From Novosphingobium sp. PhB57 (GTDB lineage: Bacteria; Pseudomonadota; Alphaproteobacteria; Sphingomonadales; Sphingomonadaceae): a stretch of 64,000 bases of DNA. Location of the stretch: assembly GCF_004342985.1 (NCBI RefSeq), contig NZ_SMBO01000004.1:310001-374000 (forward strand). The letters run 5' to 3'. Both the position numbers and the translations under genes were made by a program. Positions 34,850-42,590 of the stretch are shown here, one piece after another (the first letter of the stretch is position 1; the number at the start of each line of letters is the position of its first letter). The notes below the pieces were generated by a model. It was given only the letters and a program-made list of their open reading frames with translations. It searched no databases and was not told where the DNA came from.

Positions 34850-36358
34850 ATGCTTCACGTTCGTTCCCCCCGCGCGCCGTCCCTTCGGGTGCGCCTGACC
34901 GGCGCGGTCATGCTGCCGCTCGCCGCGCTCGTGCTGTTCTTCGGCGTGGTGACGGTGCTGGTCACGCACAATACCGAGGCCGATACGGTCGACCGTGTGC
35001 TGGTCGGCTCGGTCCGCACGCTCAGCCTGGCTTACGACAGTCCGCCGCAGGACCGCGTGCGGCTGGTCCCCCTGGCGATCCACCTGCTCAAGCGCCGCGC
35101 CCGGCCGGTGGTGCATTACAGCGTCTATCGCGGCGCCAGGGCGATCGCGGGTGACGCCGCCCTGCTGCCGCCCGCGGACTATGCGCGCCAGTGGAACGGC
35201 GTGACCGATGCGCATGCCCCCGCCACCTTCTACAATGCCTACCGCGAGCACCGGCTGGTGCGGGGCTACCTGGAGCCGGCCGACGCGCTGGCCGTCACGC
35301 AGGCGGCCTATCTGCGCGACGGGACGCTGCGCGGAAAGCCGGTGCGGATCGCCACCGAGATCCGCCGCGCCGCGGGCGACGACGGCCTGATCGCCATCCA
35401 GATCGCGGACTATGTGGACGATCGCGCCGCCTTCGAGAAGAACTTCACCTTGCGCGTCTTCCTCGTGGGCCTTGCCGCGCTCGCCGTGACAGGGTTGCTG
35501 TTCTGGTGGGCGATCCATTGGGGCCTGCGCCCCCTGCTGGATATGACGCGGCAGGTCGAGCAGGCCCGGCAGGACGCATCGCCCTCCTTCCGGCTGCAGG
35601 CCTCGCAGACCGCGCCGGTGGAGATGCGGCCTTTCGTTGCCGCGTTCAACGGCTTGATGGCGCGGCTGGACCGGGCGGCGGATTCGCTGCGCCAGTTCAC
35701 GTCGAACGCCTCGCACCAGATGCGCACCCCGCTTGCCGTCGCGCGCGTGCAGCTGGACGTGCTCGACCGCTACGGCCCGGAATCGCCGCAAGGGCAAGCC
35801 GCGCTTCAGGACATCCCCTATGCGATAGATTCACTGGAGCAATTGCTGCGCCAACTCATCGCGCTTGCCCGCAGCGAGGATCAGGAAGGCACGCTGCTCG
35901 AACCCTTCGACTTGTCGGAGGTGACGTCGTCGGTCACCGCGGATCGAGCCGCGCTGGCGCCGGCCAATATCGACATCAGCTATGAGGACGAGAGCGACGG
36001 CGCCGTCACCGCCATCGGCGAACCGCGCCTGGCTGCCGAACTGATCGGCAACCTGCTGGACAATGCGATTCGCTACAACCGGCCCGGCGGCGCGGTTTCG
36101 GTCCATCTCGGCCGGCGCGGGGAAAATGCCTTCGTCGAGATCGACGATACCGGGCCGGGCATTCCCGCCGAAGAACGCGAACGGGTATGGGAACGCTTCT
36201 ACCGCGTGCGAGGGCAGAGCCAGGCTTCCGGCACGGGCCTCGGCCTGCCGATCGCCCGGGCCCTGGCCGAGCGGCTCGGCGCGCGGGTGACGCTGGGCGA
36301 TGGCCGCACCGGGCAGGGCCTCTGCGCCAGAGTGGAATTTTCCGCCGCGGCGGCCTGA
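34850..36358 (+). CDS. sensor histidine kinase (TctE/QseC-like)
   Basis: This 502-residue kinase has two membrane segments (about residues 17-38 and 200-224) around a periplasmic sensor region, a HAMP-like linker, the dimerisation/phospho-acceptor domain with H289 in SNASHQMRTPL, and an ATPase domain with the N box (ELIGNLLDNAIRYN), G1 (DDTGPGIP) and G2 (GTGLGLPI). It phosphorylates the adjacent OmpR-type regulator. The signal sensed is unknown; TctE-type sensors detect small organic acids or metals in other bacteria. Confidence 0.92.
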   Translation: MLHVRSPRAPSLRVRLTGAVMLPLAALVLFFGVVTVLVTHNTEADTVDRVLVGSVRTLSLAYDSPPQDRVRLVPLAIHLLKRRARPVVHYSVYRGARAIAGDAALLPPADYARQWNGVTDAHAPATFYNAYREHRLVRGYLEPADALAVTQAAYLRDGTLRGKPVRIATEIRRAAGDDGLIAIQIADYVDDRAAFEKNFTLRVFLVGLAALAVTGLLFWWAIHWGLRPLLDMTRQVEQARQDASPSFRLQASQTAPVEMRPFVAAFNGLMARLDRAADSLRQFTSNASHQMRTPLAVARVQLDVLDRYGPESPQGQAALQDIPYAIDSLEQLLRQLIALARSEDQEGTLLEPFDLSEVTSSVTADRAALAPANIDISYEDESDGAVTAIGEPRLAAELIGNLLDNAIRYNRPGGAVSVHLGRRGENAFVEIDDTGPGIPAEERERVWERFYRVRGQSQASGTGLGLPIARALAERLGARVTLGDGRTGQGLCARVEFSAAAA

Positions 36359-36381
36359 GCCCGTTCCCGACTTTGCGCGCG

Positions 36382-36399
36382 CGACAGGTTCGTGTCAGC
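36382..36399. promoter_or_regulatory. candidate response-regulator box 2
   Basis: CGACAGGTTCGTGTCAGC lies 58 bases upstream of the capA-like start and 23 bases after the kinase stop. It shares 15 of 18 positions with box 1 in the same orientation relative to its downstream gene. A possible -10 (GATAAC) follows 7 bases later. Confidence 0.6.
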
Positions 36400-36457
36400 C
36401 CAAGGCGATAACCCGGAAGGCCAGCCATTATCGGGCCAGTCCAAGGGGAATTCCGTC

Positions 36458-37873
36458 ATGCCTATCCGCCACCGCGCCTTCCGCGCCCTGCTTGTCGCGG
36501 GCGCCGCTGCCTTCGCCGCCGTCGCAATGCCTGCGTTCGCGGAAGAAGAAGAGGAAGGCGGCGCGCTGCCGGCCGTCACGACCGTCCCCAGCTCGCCCAT
36601 CGCCGGCGACTTCACTTTCGCGGCCGTCGGCGATCTCATCTACTTGCGCCCGATGCTGGCGACGCTGGAGCGGCAGTCGCCCGACATGCTCCGCCTCCTG
36701 CGCAGCGCCGACGTGACTTTCGGCAATTTCGAGACGACCGCGCTCGATCTCAAGACGTTCAAGGGATCGCCGCAAGCCGAATCCGGCGGCACCTGGATGC
36801 TCGCCGACCCCAGAGTGCCGGCGGACGTGGCCGGCATGGGCATCGATATCGTCGGCCACGCCAACAACCATGCCACCGACTGGGGCGTGGAAGGCATGAT
36901 CGACACGCTGGACCTGCTGGACAAGGCGCATGTCGTCCATGCCGGTACCGGCCGCTCGATGACCGCCGCGCGGGCGCCTGCCTACTTCGACGCCGGCCAT
37001 GGCCGCATCGGTCTGGTTTCGGCGACCACCACCTTCACGCCGATGTCGCCAGCCGCCGATCCGCTGGGCCAGGTACCGGGACGCGGCGGCGCCAATACGA
37101 TCCGCAGCACCGAAGTGGGGCTGGTGTCGCAGACCGACCTTGCCGTGATCGCCCGCCTGGCAGGAACGAAGGACGGCGCGCCGGTGAAGATGAAGGGCCG
37201 CGAATACCGCCTCGCCGCCGATGCCGTCTCGCCGATGAAGATCGAGTACGACCTCAACTCGAAGGACGTGGCCGGAAACCTGCTGGCGGTCCGGCAGGCC
37301 AAGGAGAACGGCAACTTCGCGGTGTTCTCCCTGCACAACCATGAACCCGGCAACGCCAGCAAGACGCCTGCCGGGTTCGCGCAAGGGCTGGCTCATCAGG
37401 CGATCGATGCCGGCGCGGATGTCTATGTCGGCCACGGTCCGCACCAGCTGCGCGGGATCGAGATCTACAAGGGCAAGCCGATCTTCTACTCGCTCGGCAA
37501 CTTTGCGATGATGAACAACTCGCTCGATGACGTGCCGGCCGACATGTACGACCAGTTCGGCGTCACCCCCGGCACCGTCACGACGCCCGAACTTCTGGCC
37601 GCGCGCAACGCCAAGGAATTCTCCGACCCCAACCTCTACGAGACGGTGATCGCCACTTCCCGCTACCACGACGGCCAGCTTGCCGAAGTCCGGCTCTACC
37701 CCGTCGACCTCGGCGTGAACGCCAGCGGCGCCGGGCGCGGTGTGCCGCACATGGCCGATGCGGCGACCGGCGCCCGCATCCTTGCCCGGCTGCAAACGCT
37801 CTCGCAGCCCTACGGCACGAAAATCGTCATCGAGCGCGGCGTCGGTGTAATCCGGGTCGGCGCCTCGAACTGA
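36458..37873 (+). CDS. CapA/PgsA-family metallophosphatase-like exported protein
   Basis: This 471-residue protein has a signal peptide (to about residue 28, MPAFAEE) and the CapA domain: FAAVGDLIYLRP, FGNFETT, ANNHATDWGVEGM, then HNHEPGN and VGHGPHQLRG, which together carry the Asp/Asn/His residues of the calcineurin-like fold. CapA/PgsA proteins assist poly-gamma-glutamate or capsule export, but stand-alone copies occur widely without those genes. No pgsBC homologue is adjacent. ATG at 36458 follows AAGGGGA. Box 2 upstream suggests control by the neighbouring two-component system. Confidence 0.85.
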   Translation: MPIRHRAFRALLVAGAAAFAAVAMPAFAEEEEEGGALPAVTTVPSSPIAGDFTFAAVGDLIYLRPMLATLERQSPDMLRLLRSADVTFGNFETTALDLKTFKGSPQAESGGTWMLADPRVPADVAGMGIDIVGHANNHATDWGVEGMIDTLDLLDKAHVVHAGTGRSMTAARAPAYFDAGHGRIGLVSATTTFTPMSPAADPLGQVPGRGGANTIRSTEVGLVSQTDLAVIARLAGTKDGAPVKMKGREYRLAADAVSPMKIEYDLNSKDVAGNLLAVRQAKENGNFAVFSLHNHEPGNASKTPAGFAQGLAHQAIDAGADVYVGHGPHQLRGIEIYKGKPIFYSLGNFAMMNNSLDDVPADMYDQFGVTPGTVTTPELLAARNAKEFSDPNLYETVIATSRYHDGQLAEVRLYPVDLGVNASGAGRGVPHMADAATGARILARLQTLSQPYGTKIVIERGVGVIRVGASN

Positions 37874-37882
37874 TCCCCGCAT

Positions 37883-37932
37883 CGCCGAGGCGGGCTCCAT
37901 GCGCTCTCAGGCGTCATGGGGCCGCCTCGGCG
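37883..37932. terminator. hairpin between convergent capA-like and esterase genes
   Basis: CGCCGAGGCGG and CCGCCTCGGCG form perfect 11-bp arms around a 28-base loop between two convergent stops. Stem strength supports termination, although poly-U is weak. Confidence 0.55.
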
Positions 37933-37943
37933 CAGTTGGTCTT

Positions 37944-38870
37944 TCATTTGGGAGTGAGAAAGCCCTGCATGGCCAGCCACGCGGTGAACTCATCCATCAC
38001 CAGCGTCGTCGTGGTGTTCGGCTTGCCGAGCCCGAACCCGTGGCTTCCCTGCTGATAGCCGTGAATTTCGACGGGCCGCTTCGCCGCCTGCCATGCCTGG
38101 GCAATGGGGAAGCCCATCGCAGGGAACAGAGGATCGTCCAGGGCGATCGCATCGAACAGGGGCGGTGCGTCTGCAGGCACCTCGATCCTGGCCTGCGGGC
38201 CATAGATGTACCCGAAGAACGCCGGACGTTCGCCCACCCTGGCGGCGAGCACGGTCTGCAGCGAAGTCATGGCGCCGGCCGAAAACCCGATCATGCCCAC
38301 CCTTGCAGGATCGACGCGCCACTTCGCGGCATTGTCCCGCACCATCTTCAGCGCGGCGAGGCCGTCCTCGGTGGCCTTGGGATTGCCGAGCACGGGCATC
38401 TTCGCAGGGTCCGGCATCCCCTCGCTCATCTTCTTCCAGACATATCTGCCGGCCTCCTGCTCATCCTTCGGCGTCGGGAGCAGCCGATACTTGAGGACGA
38501 AGGCCGCGATGCCGCGATCGGCAAGAGCCTTGGCAACGTCCCAGCCCTCGTGGGACATGGAGAGCGCCATGAATGCACCGCCCGGTGCGACGATGACGGC
38601 AGCGCCCGTCGCCTTGGCCGGATCGGGAAGCACGGGGGTGAGCGTCGGCCGCGTGACATTGCGGACCGAATAGTCCTTCCCGAAATAGCGGGCCCAGACT
38701 TCGGTGCCGGTCGAACCCGGGGTCTTGGCGCCGTAGAGCGGGATGGCGCCCGGCTCTGCCGGTGCCTGGGCCGGCGCGGGTGCGGGATAATCCGCCGGCT
38801 GTGCATGAAGGCTCTGCGAAACCAGCATGCTCACGGCCGCGAGCATGCGAAAAGCGTTCCTTGCCGGCAT
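37944..38870 (-). CDS. alpha/beta-hydrolase esterase, exported
   Basis: This 308-residue protein has a signal peptide (ending SLHAQ) and an alpha/beta-hydrolase core with oxyanion motif APGGAF (about residue 95), nucleophile S197 in GFSAG and a distal His in GSHGFG (about 277). This pattern is that of hormone-sensitive-lipase-like or acetyl-xylan-esterase-like enzymes. It may deacetylate plant polysaccharide or hydrolyse small esters. It stands alone, divergent from the RsbQ-like gene. Confidence 0.82.
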   Translation of the reverse strand: MPARNAFRMLAAVSMLVSQSLHAQPADYPAPAPAQAPAEPGAIPLYGAKTPGSTGTEVWARYFGKDYSVRNVTRPTLTPVLPDPAKATGAAVIVAPGGAFMALSMSHEGWDVAKALADRGIAAFVLKYRLLPTPKDEQEAGRYVWKKMSEGMPDPAKMPVLGNPKATEDGLAALKMVRDNAAKWRVDPARVGMIGFSAGAMTSLQTVLAARVGERPAFFGYIYGPQARIEVPADAPPLFDAIALDDPLFPAMGFPIAQAWQAAKRPVEIHGYQQGSHGFGLGKPNTTTTLVMDEFTAWLAMQGFLTPK

Positions 38871-39139
38871 CGGCCTCTCTCCCCTATGTTCTGTCTTGCC
38901 GTTCGGATGACATGCACCGCAGACAGGGTCAAATAGCCAGATTTTGCGATGCCATAGCCCCTTCCTATAGGGGCGCCGCGCGCCCCTCGCGCGCTTCGTC
39001 CAGCCATCGCCCGCTTGCAGGGACGCGGCGAATTCCTACGTTGCGAGCAGGCGCCTGGCAGGCGCCGATGCCCCCTCCCCCGCCAAAGGCCAGCGATTAT
39101 CGATGGATCGGCCCGAAAACTTGTCCTAGGAAGACGGCT

Positions 39140-39928
39140 ATGTCGCAAGTGTTCGATCGCCAGAATGCCAGGATCAGCGGTTCGGGCACCAGGACCATGC
39201 TTTTCGCCCATGGGTTCGGCTGCGACCAGAACATGTGGCGCTTCGTCGCCCCCGCCTTCGAAGACGATTACCGGGTGGTCCTGTTCGACCATATCGGCTT
39301 CGGCGGCTCCGACCTTTCGGCCTATGGCCAGCGGCACCGCGAGCTTTCGGGCTATGCAGACGATGTGATCGCGCTGGCGCGCGCGGCCGGTGTCGAGAAC
39401 GGCATCTTCGTCGGCCATTCGGTCAGCGCGATGATCGGCATCATCGCGGCCCAGCGCGCACCCGAACTGTTCGATACCCTGGTCCTGGTCGGTCCTTCGC
39501 CGCGGTACATCGATGACGGCGATTACGTCGGCGGGTTCGCCGAGCACCAGATCGCCGAATTGCTGGAATTTCTCGACAGCAACCATCTCGGATGGTCGCA
39601 GGCGATGGCCCCCACGATCATGGGCAATCCGGACCGGCCGGAACTGGGGCAGGAGCTTACCGACAGTTTCTGCCGCACCGATCCGGCCATCGCGAAGCAG
39701 TTCGCCCGCACGACTTTCCTGTCCGACAATCGCGAAGACCTTGCGAACGTGAAGGCCCGAACCCTGATCCTGCAATGCCGCGACGACGTGATCGCACCCT
39801 TGAGCGTGGGCGAATTCGTCCATGACGCGATTCCCGGCAGCGAACTCGTGATCCTCGAAGCCACGGGGCATTGCCCGAACCTGAGCGCCCCTGAAGAGAC
39901 GATCGCAGCGATCAAGAGCTTCCTTTGA
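39140..39928 (+). CDS. RsbQ-like alpha/beta hydrolase (KAI2/D14 relative)
   Basis: This 262-residue protein resembles the RsbQ / KAI2 / D14 clade of alpha/beta hydrolases: FAHGFGCDQNMWR, nucleophile S94 in GHSVSA, D216 in RDDVIAP and H244 in ATGHCPN. In Bacillus, RsbQ partners with the PAS phosphatase RsbP to activate SigB, and the plant members are signalling hormone receptors. ATG at 39140 follows AGGAAGA. The downstream gene, a PAS histidine kinase, starts inside its stop (TTGA), so they probably form a pair. Hydrolase or ligand-perception roles are not distinguished by sequence. Confidence 0.85.
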   Translation: MSQVFDRQNARISGSGTRTMLFAHGFGCDQNMWRFVAPAFEDDYRVVLFDHIGFGGSDLSAYGQRHRELSGYADDVIALARAAGVENGIFVGHSVSAMIGIIAAQRAPELFDTLVLVGPSPRYIDDGDYVGGFAEHQIAELLEFLDSNHLGWSQAMAPTIMGNPDRPELGQELTDSFCRTDPAIAKQFARTTFLSDNREDLANVKARTLILQCRDDVIAPLSVGEFVHDAIPGSELVILEATGHCPNLSAPEETIAAIKSFL

Positions 39929-41079
39929 GCGGAGAAGAACGAACCGCCATCGAGGGTCAGGCCGGGCTGGACGATCTCGAAGACCTGTTCGAGAACGCCC
40001 CCTGCGGCTACATTTCCGCCGACAAGGACGGCCGCATCCTGCGTGCGAACAAGACATTGGCGGACTGGATCGGAACCGTGCCCTCGGCGCTGAAGGGCAA
40101 GCGTCTCTCCGATCTGCTGACGATGGGCGGCAAGATTTTCTACGAAACCCATTTCGCCCCGCTTCTGCGGATGCAGGGATCGTTCACCGAAGTCGCGCTG
40201 GACCTGGCCTGTGCGGGCGGAGATAAACTGCCCGTCCTCATCAATGCCGCCGAGCGCCGCGATGCCGACGGCAATCCCCTGTTCGTGCGGATCACGATCT
40301 CCAACGCCGTCGAGCGCCGCCGCTACGAACAGAACCTGCGCACGGCGCGGGCGGCGGCGGAAGCGGACGCGCGTGAAGAGAAAGCCGCCTCCGATTTTCG
40401 CGAGCAGTTCATCGCGGTTCTGGGTCACGATCTGCGCAACCCGCTCGCTTCGCTGACGAGCGGGCTGCGCATGCTCGAAAAAGAACCGATCAGCCCGCGC
40501 GGCCGCAAAGTCCTGGGCCTGATGGACGGCAGCATCTCGCGCGCATCGGCGCTGATCAACAACGTCATGGACTTCGCGAAGGCCCGGCTCGGGGACGGGA
40601 TCGGCATCGTTCCCGACAAGGATACGGACATTTCACCGGTCCTCCACCAGGTCGTTGCCGAAATGCGGTCCATTGCCGGCCCGCGCGTGATCGAGGCCCT
40701 GATCGAGATCGACGCTCCCGTCGAGGCCGATCGCGGCCGCCTCGGCCAGCTGGTCTCGAACCTGCTTGGCAATGCGCTGACGCACGGCGCCGCGGATCGA
40801 CCGGTTCGCCTCGGCGCCTTCACGCGGGAAGGGATCTTCGAACTCTCGGTGGTGAACGGCGGCGATCCCATCCCGGCGGAAACCATGAGCCGCCTGTTCG
40901 AACCCTTCGTGCGCGGGCCCGGCAGATCCAGTCAGAGCGGCCTGGGCCTAGGCCTTCATATCGCGCTCGAAATCGCGCGGTCCCACGGCGGTGAACTCAC
41001 GGCCGCGTCGGACGCCGTCGAAACCCGCTTCACTTTGCGCATGCCCTGCCGCCAGCCGGCGAAACGCCTGGACCTCTGA
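39925..41079 (+). CDS. PAS sensor histidine kinase coupled to RsbQ-like hydrolase
   Basis: This 384-residue kinase has an N-terminal PAS domain (residues about 15-130, ENAPCGYISADKDGRILRAN), a coiled linker (135-160), a HisKA domain with H168 in GHDLRNPL, and a HATPase domain (residues 265-375, with SNLLGNALTHG and GLGLGLHIA). No membrane segment is seen, so it is cytoplasmic. The start is TTG, overlapping the preceding TGA by four bases. It has a kinase where RsbP has a PP2C phosphatase, which is unusual. No response regulator is adjacent. Confidence 0.87.
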   Translation: MSGEERTAIEGQAGLDDLEDLFENAPCGYISADKDGRILRANKTLADWIGTVPSALKGKRLSDLLTMGGKIFYETHFAPLLRMQGSFTEVALDLACAGGDKLPVLINAAERRDADGNPLFVRITISNAVERRRYEQNLRTARAAAEADAREEKAASDFREQFIAVLGHDLRNPLASLTSGLRMLEKEPISPRGRKVLGLMDGSISRASALINNVMDFAKARLGDGIGIVPDKDTDISPVLHQVVAEMRSIAGPRVIEALIEIDAPVEADRGRLGQLVSNLLGNALTHGAADRPVRLGAFTREGIFELSVVNGGDPIPAETMSRLFEPFVRGPGRSSQSGLGLGLHIALEIARSHGGELTAASDAVETRFTLRMPCRQPAKRLDL

Positions 41080-41094
41080 CAGGCGCCCGAGCCG

Positions 41095-42525
41095 TCAGCG
41101 CCGGGGGCTTACCGTAACGATCGCGCGCCGGTAGCTGGTGAGCGCGGGTGCCCCCTTGTCGCGGGCTTCGAGGATGACGTGGAAGCGGGTTGTCTCGCTC
41201 ACATCAGGCACCACGAAACGGGTTTCGACAGGGTCTCCGCGTTGGAGTTCGACGCGCGGGTTACGGTTGACCGCCTCGGACTCGCGGTACTGCCACCAGC
41301 CAAAGTCCACCGCATCGCCGTCGGCATCGCGCGATCCTGCCGCGGAAAGACGCACCGTCTCGCCGGGCCGGGCGGCAATCTCCACCGGCGCGGTGCCGGC
41401 GGCGCCGTTCAGCACGAGAGTGGGGGCATGGTTGGCGCCCTTGAATGCGGACTGCAGAGTCCACTGGATGCGCGCGGCGAAATCGTTCTGGAAAGCCTCG
41501 CGCCAGCGCCAGATCGTCGCCTTGTTGGTCTGCCGGGGCTTGCCGTCGATCCCGGTGACGAGATCGCTGGTGTCGGTCCAGATGCCGTCCCACTCGGAGA
41601 CCTTGCCGTAACGCCCGCCCCAGCTTCCATAGTCGGGATGCTCGGGATCGCCGAGGCCGTTGGGGATCAGGTAGAGGAAGCTCGGCGTGTCTCCCTCCAT
41701 GATGAATTCGTAGTCCGGATAAAGCGAACCCAGCGGGCCGATCTGCACGTTCTCGCGCAGCCATTCCTTCGATACGGTCGTGAAGTCCGGGCCGTCGAAG
41801 TAGTACATCCGGTCGCCCGAGATGCCGCCCCAGGTCGACAGGTTGTAGTGCCGATGCGCGGTCAGGCTGACGATCCAGAACACATCCGGGAACTGCCGCC
41901 GCACCCAGGGCCCGGCGTTGTCCTGGTCGGAGATCGAGTAGGCGCGCAGCCTGGCCGCGAGCCTGGCCACCTCGTCCGCCGGGCGCGTTTCGCGCAGCGA
42001 CCACAGCGCCTGCGCCAGATCCACCGCCCCGCCCCAGACGCAGATCCACAGCGGCCGGGGATCGGGGCTTTCCAGCGCGGCGACGATGGCGCGCGAGCCT
42101 TCGGTGTCCTTGCCCGCACCCACGCCCGCCATGCCGAATTCGGGCCGCCCGGGCTTCACTTTCGCGCGAAGGTCCGCAGCGGAGGGCCAGCCTCTGGCGT
42201 GAGCACGCAAGTTGGGGAGAACGGCTTCGTAAGCGTCGATGCGCCGCAGGATCTGCTCGGGGTGGACCGAATCCTTGAGATGCCGCGATGTGGAAGGGAT
42301 CAGCGCCTCGACATCGAATTCATTGGTGTAGAGCAGGAACCGCACCATCGATTCCATGTCGTCCGGGTCCGATCCCACGTCGGTCAGGACGATCACGCGC
42401 GGCTTGGTGGCGGCGGTCTGCACGGCCGCCGCCGCCGCCGCCTCCGCCGGCGCTGTCCATCCCGGCGCCGTCCATCCCGGCAGGGCCAGTGCAAGCAGGG
42501 CCGGAGCCAGGCGCTTCATCAACAT
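41095..42525 (-). CDS. DUF1593 nucleoside-hydrolase-like protein, exported
   Basis: This 476-residue protein has a signal peptide (ending AEAAAA) and a DUF1593 domain with the DVGSDPDD Asp cluster near residue 50, similar to calcium-binding inosine/uridine hydrolases, plus a C-terminal Ig-like domain (about 380-476). DUF1593 proteins occur in plant polysaccharide loci and may cleave glycosidic or sugar-ester bonds; function is uncertain. It starts 65 bases after the TonB receptor stop on the same strand, forming a two-gene unit within the GntR locus. Confidence 0.78.
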   Translation of the reverse strand: MLMKRLAPALLALALPGWTAPGWTAPAEAAAAAAVQTAATKPRVIVLTDVGSDPDDMESMVRFLLYTNEFDVEALIPSTSRHLKDSVHPEQILRRIDAYEAVLPNLRAHARGWPSAADLRAKVKPGRPEFGMAGVGAGKDTEGSRAIVAALESPDPRPLWICVWGGAVDLAQALWSLRETRPADEVARLAARLRAYSISDQDNAGPWVRRQFPDVFWIVSLTAHRHYNLSTWGGISGDRMYYFDGPDFTTVSKEWLRENVQIGPLGSLYPDYEFIMEGDTPSFLYLIPNGLGDPEHPDYGSWGGRYGKVSEWDGIWTDTSDLVTGIDGKPRQTNKATIWRWREAFQNDFAARIQWTLQSAFKGANHAPTLVLNGAAGTAPVEIAARPGETVRLSAAGSRDADGDAVDFGWWQYRESEAVNRNPRVELQRGDPVETRFVVPDVSETTRFHVILEARDKGAPALTSYRRAIVTVSPRR

Positions 42526-42590
42526 GCATGTTCCCCGGATGCGCGAAGGACCGGGAGCGACAGGCGCCCCCGGTCCACCACGGATGGTCG

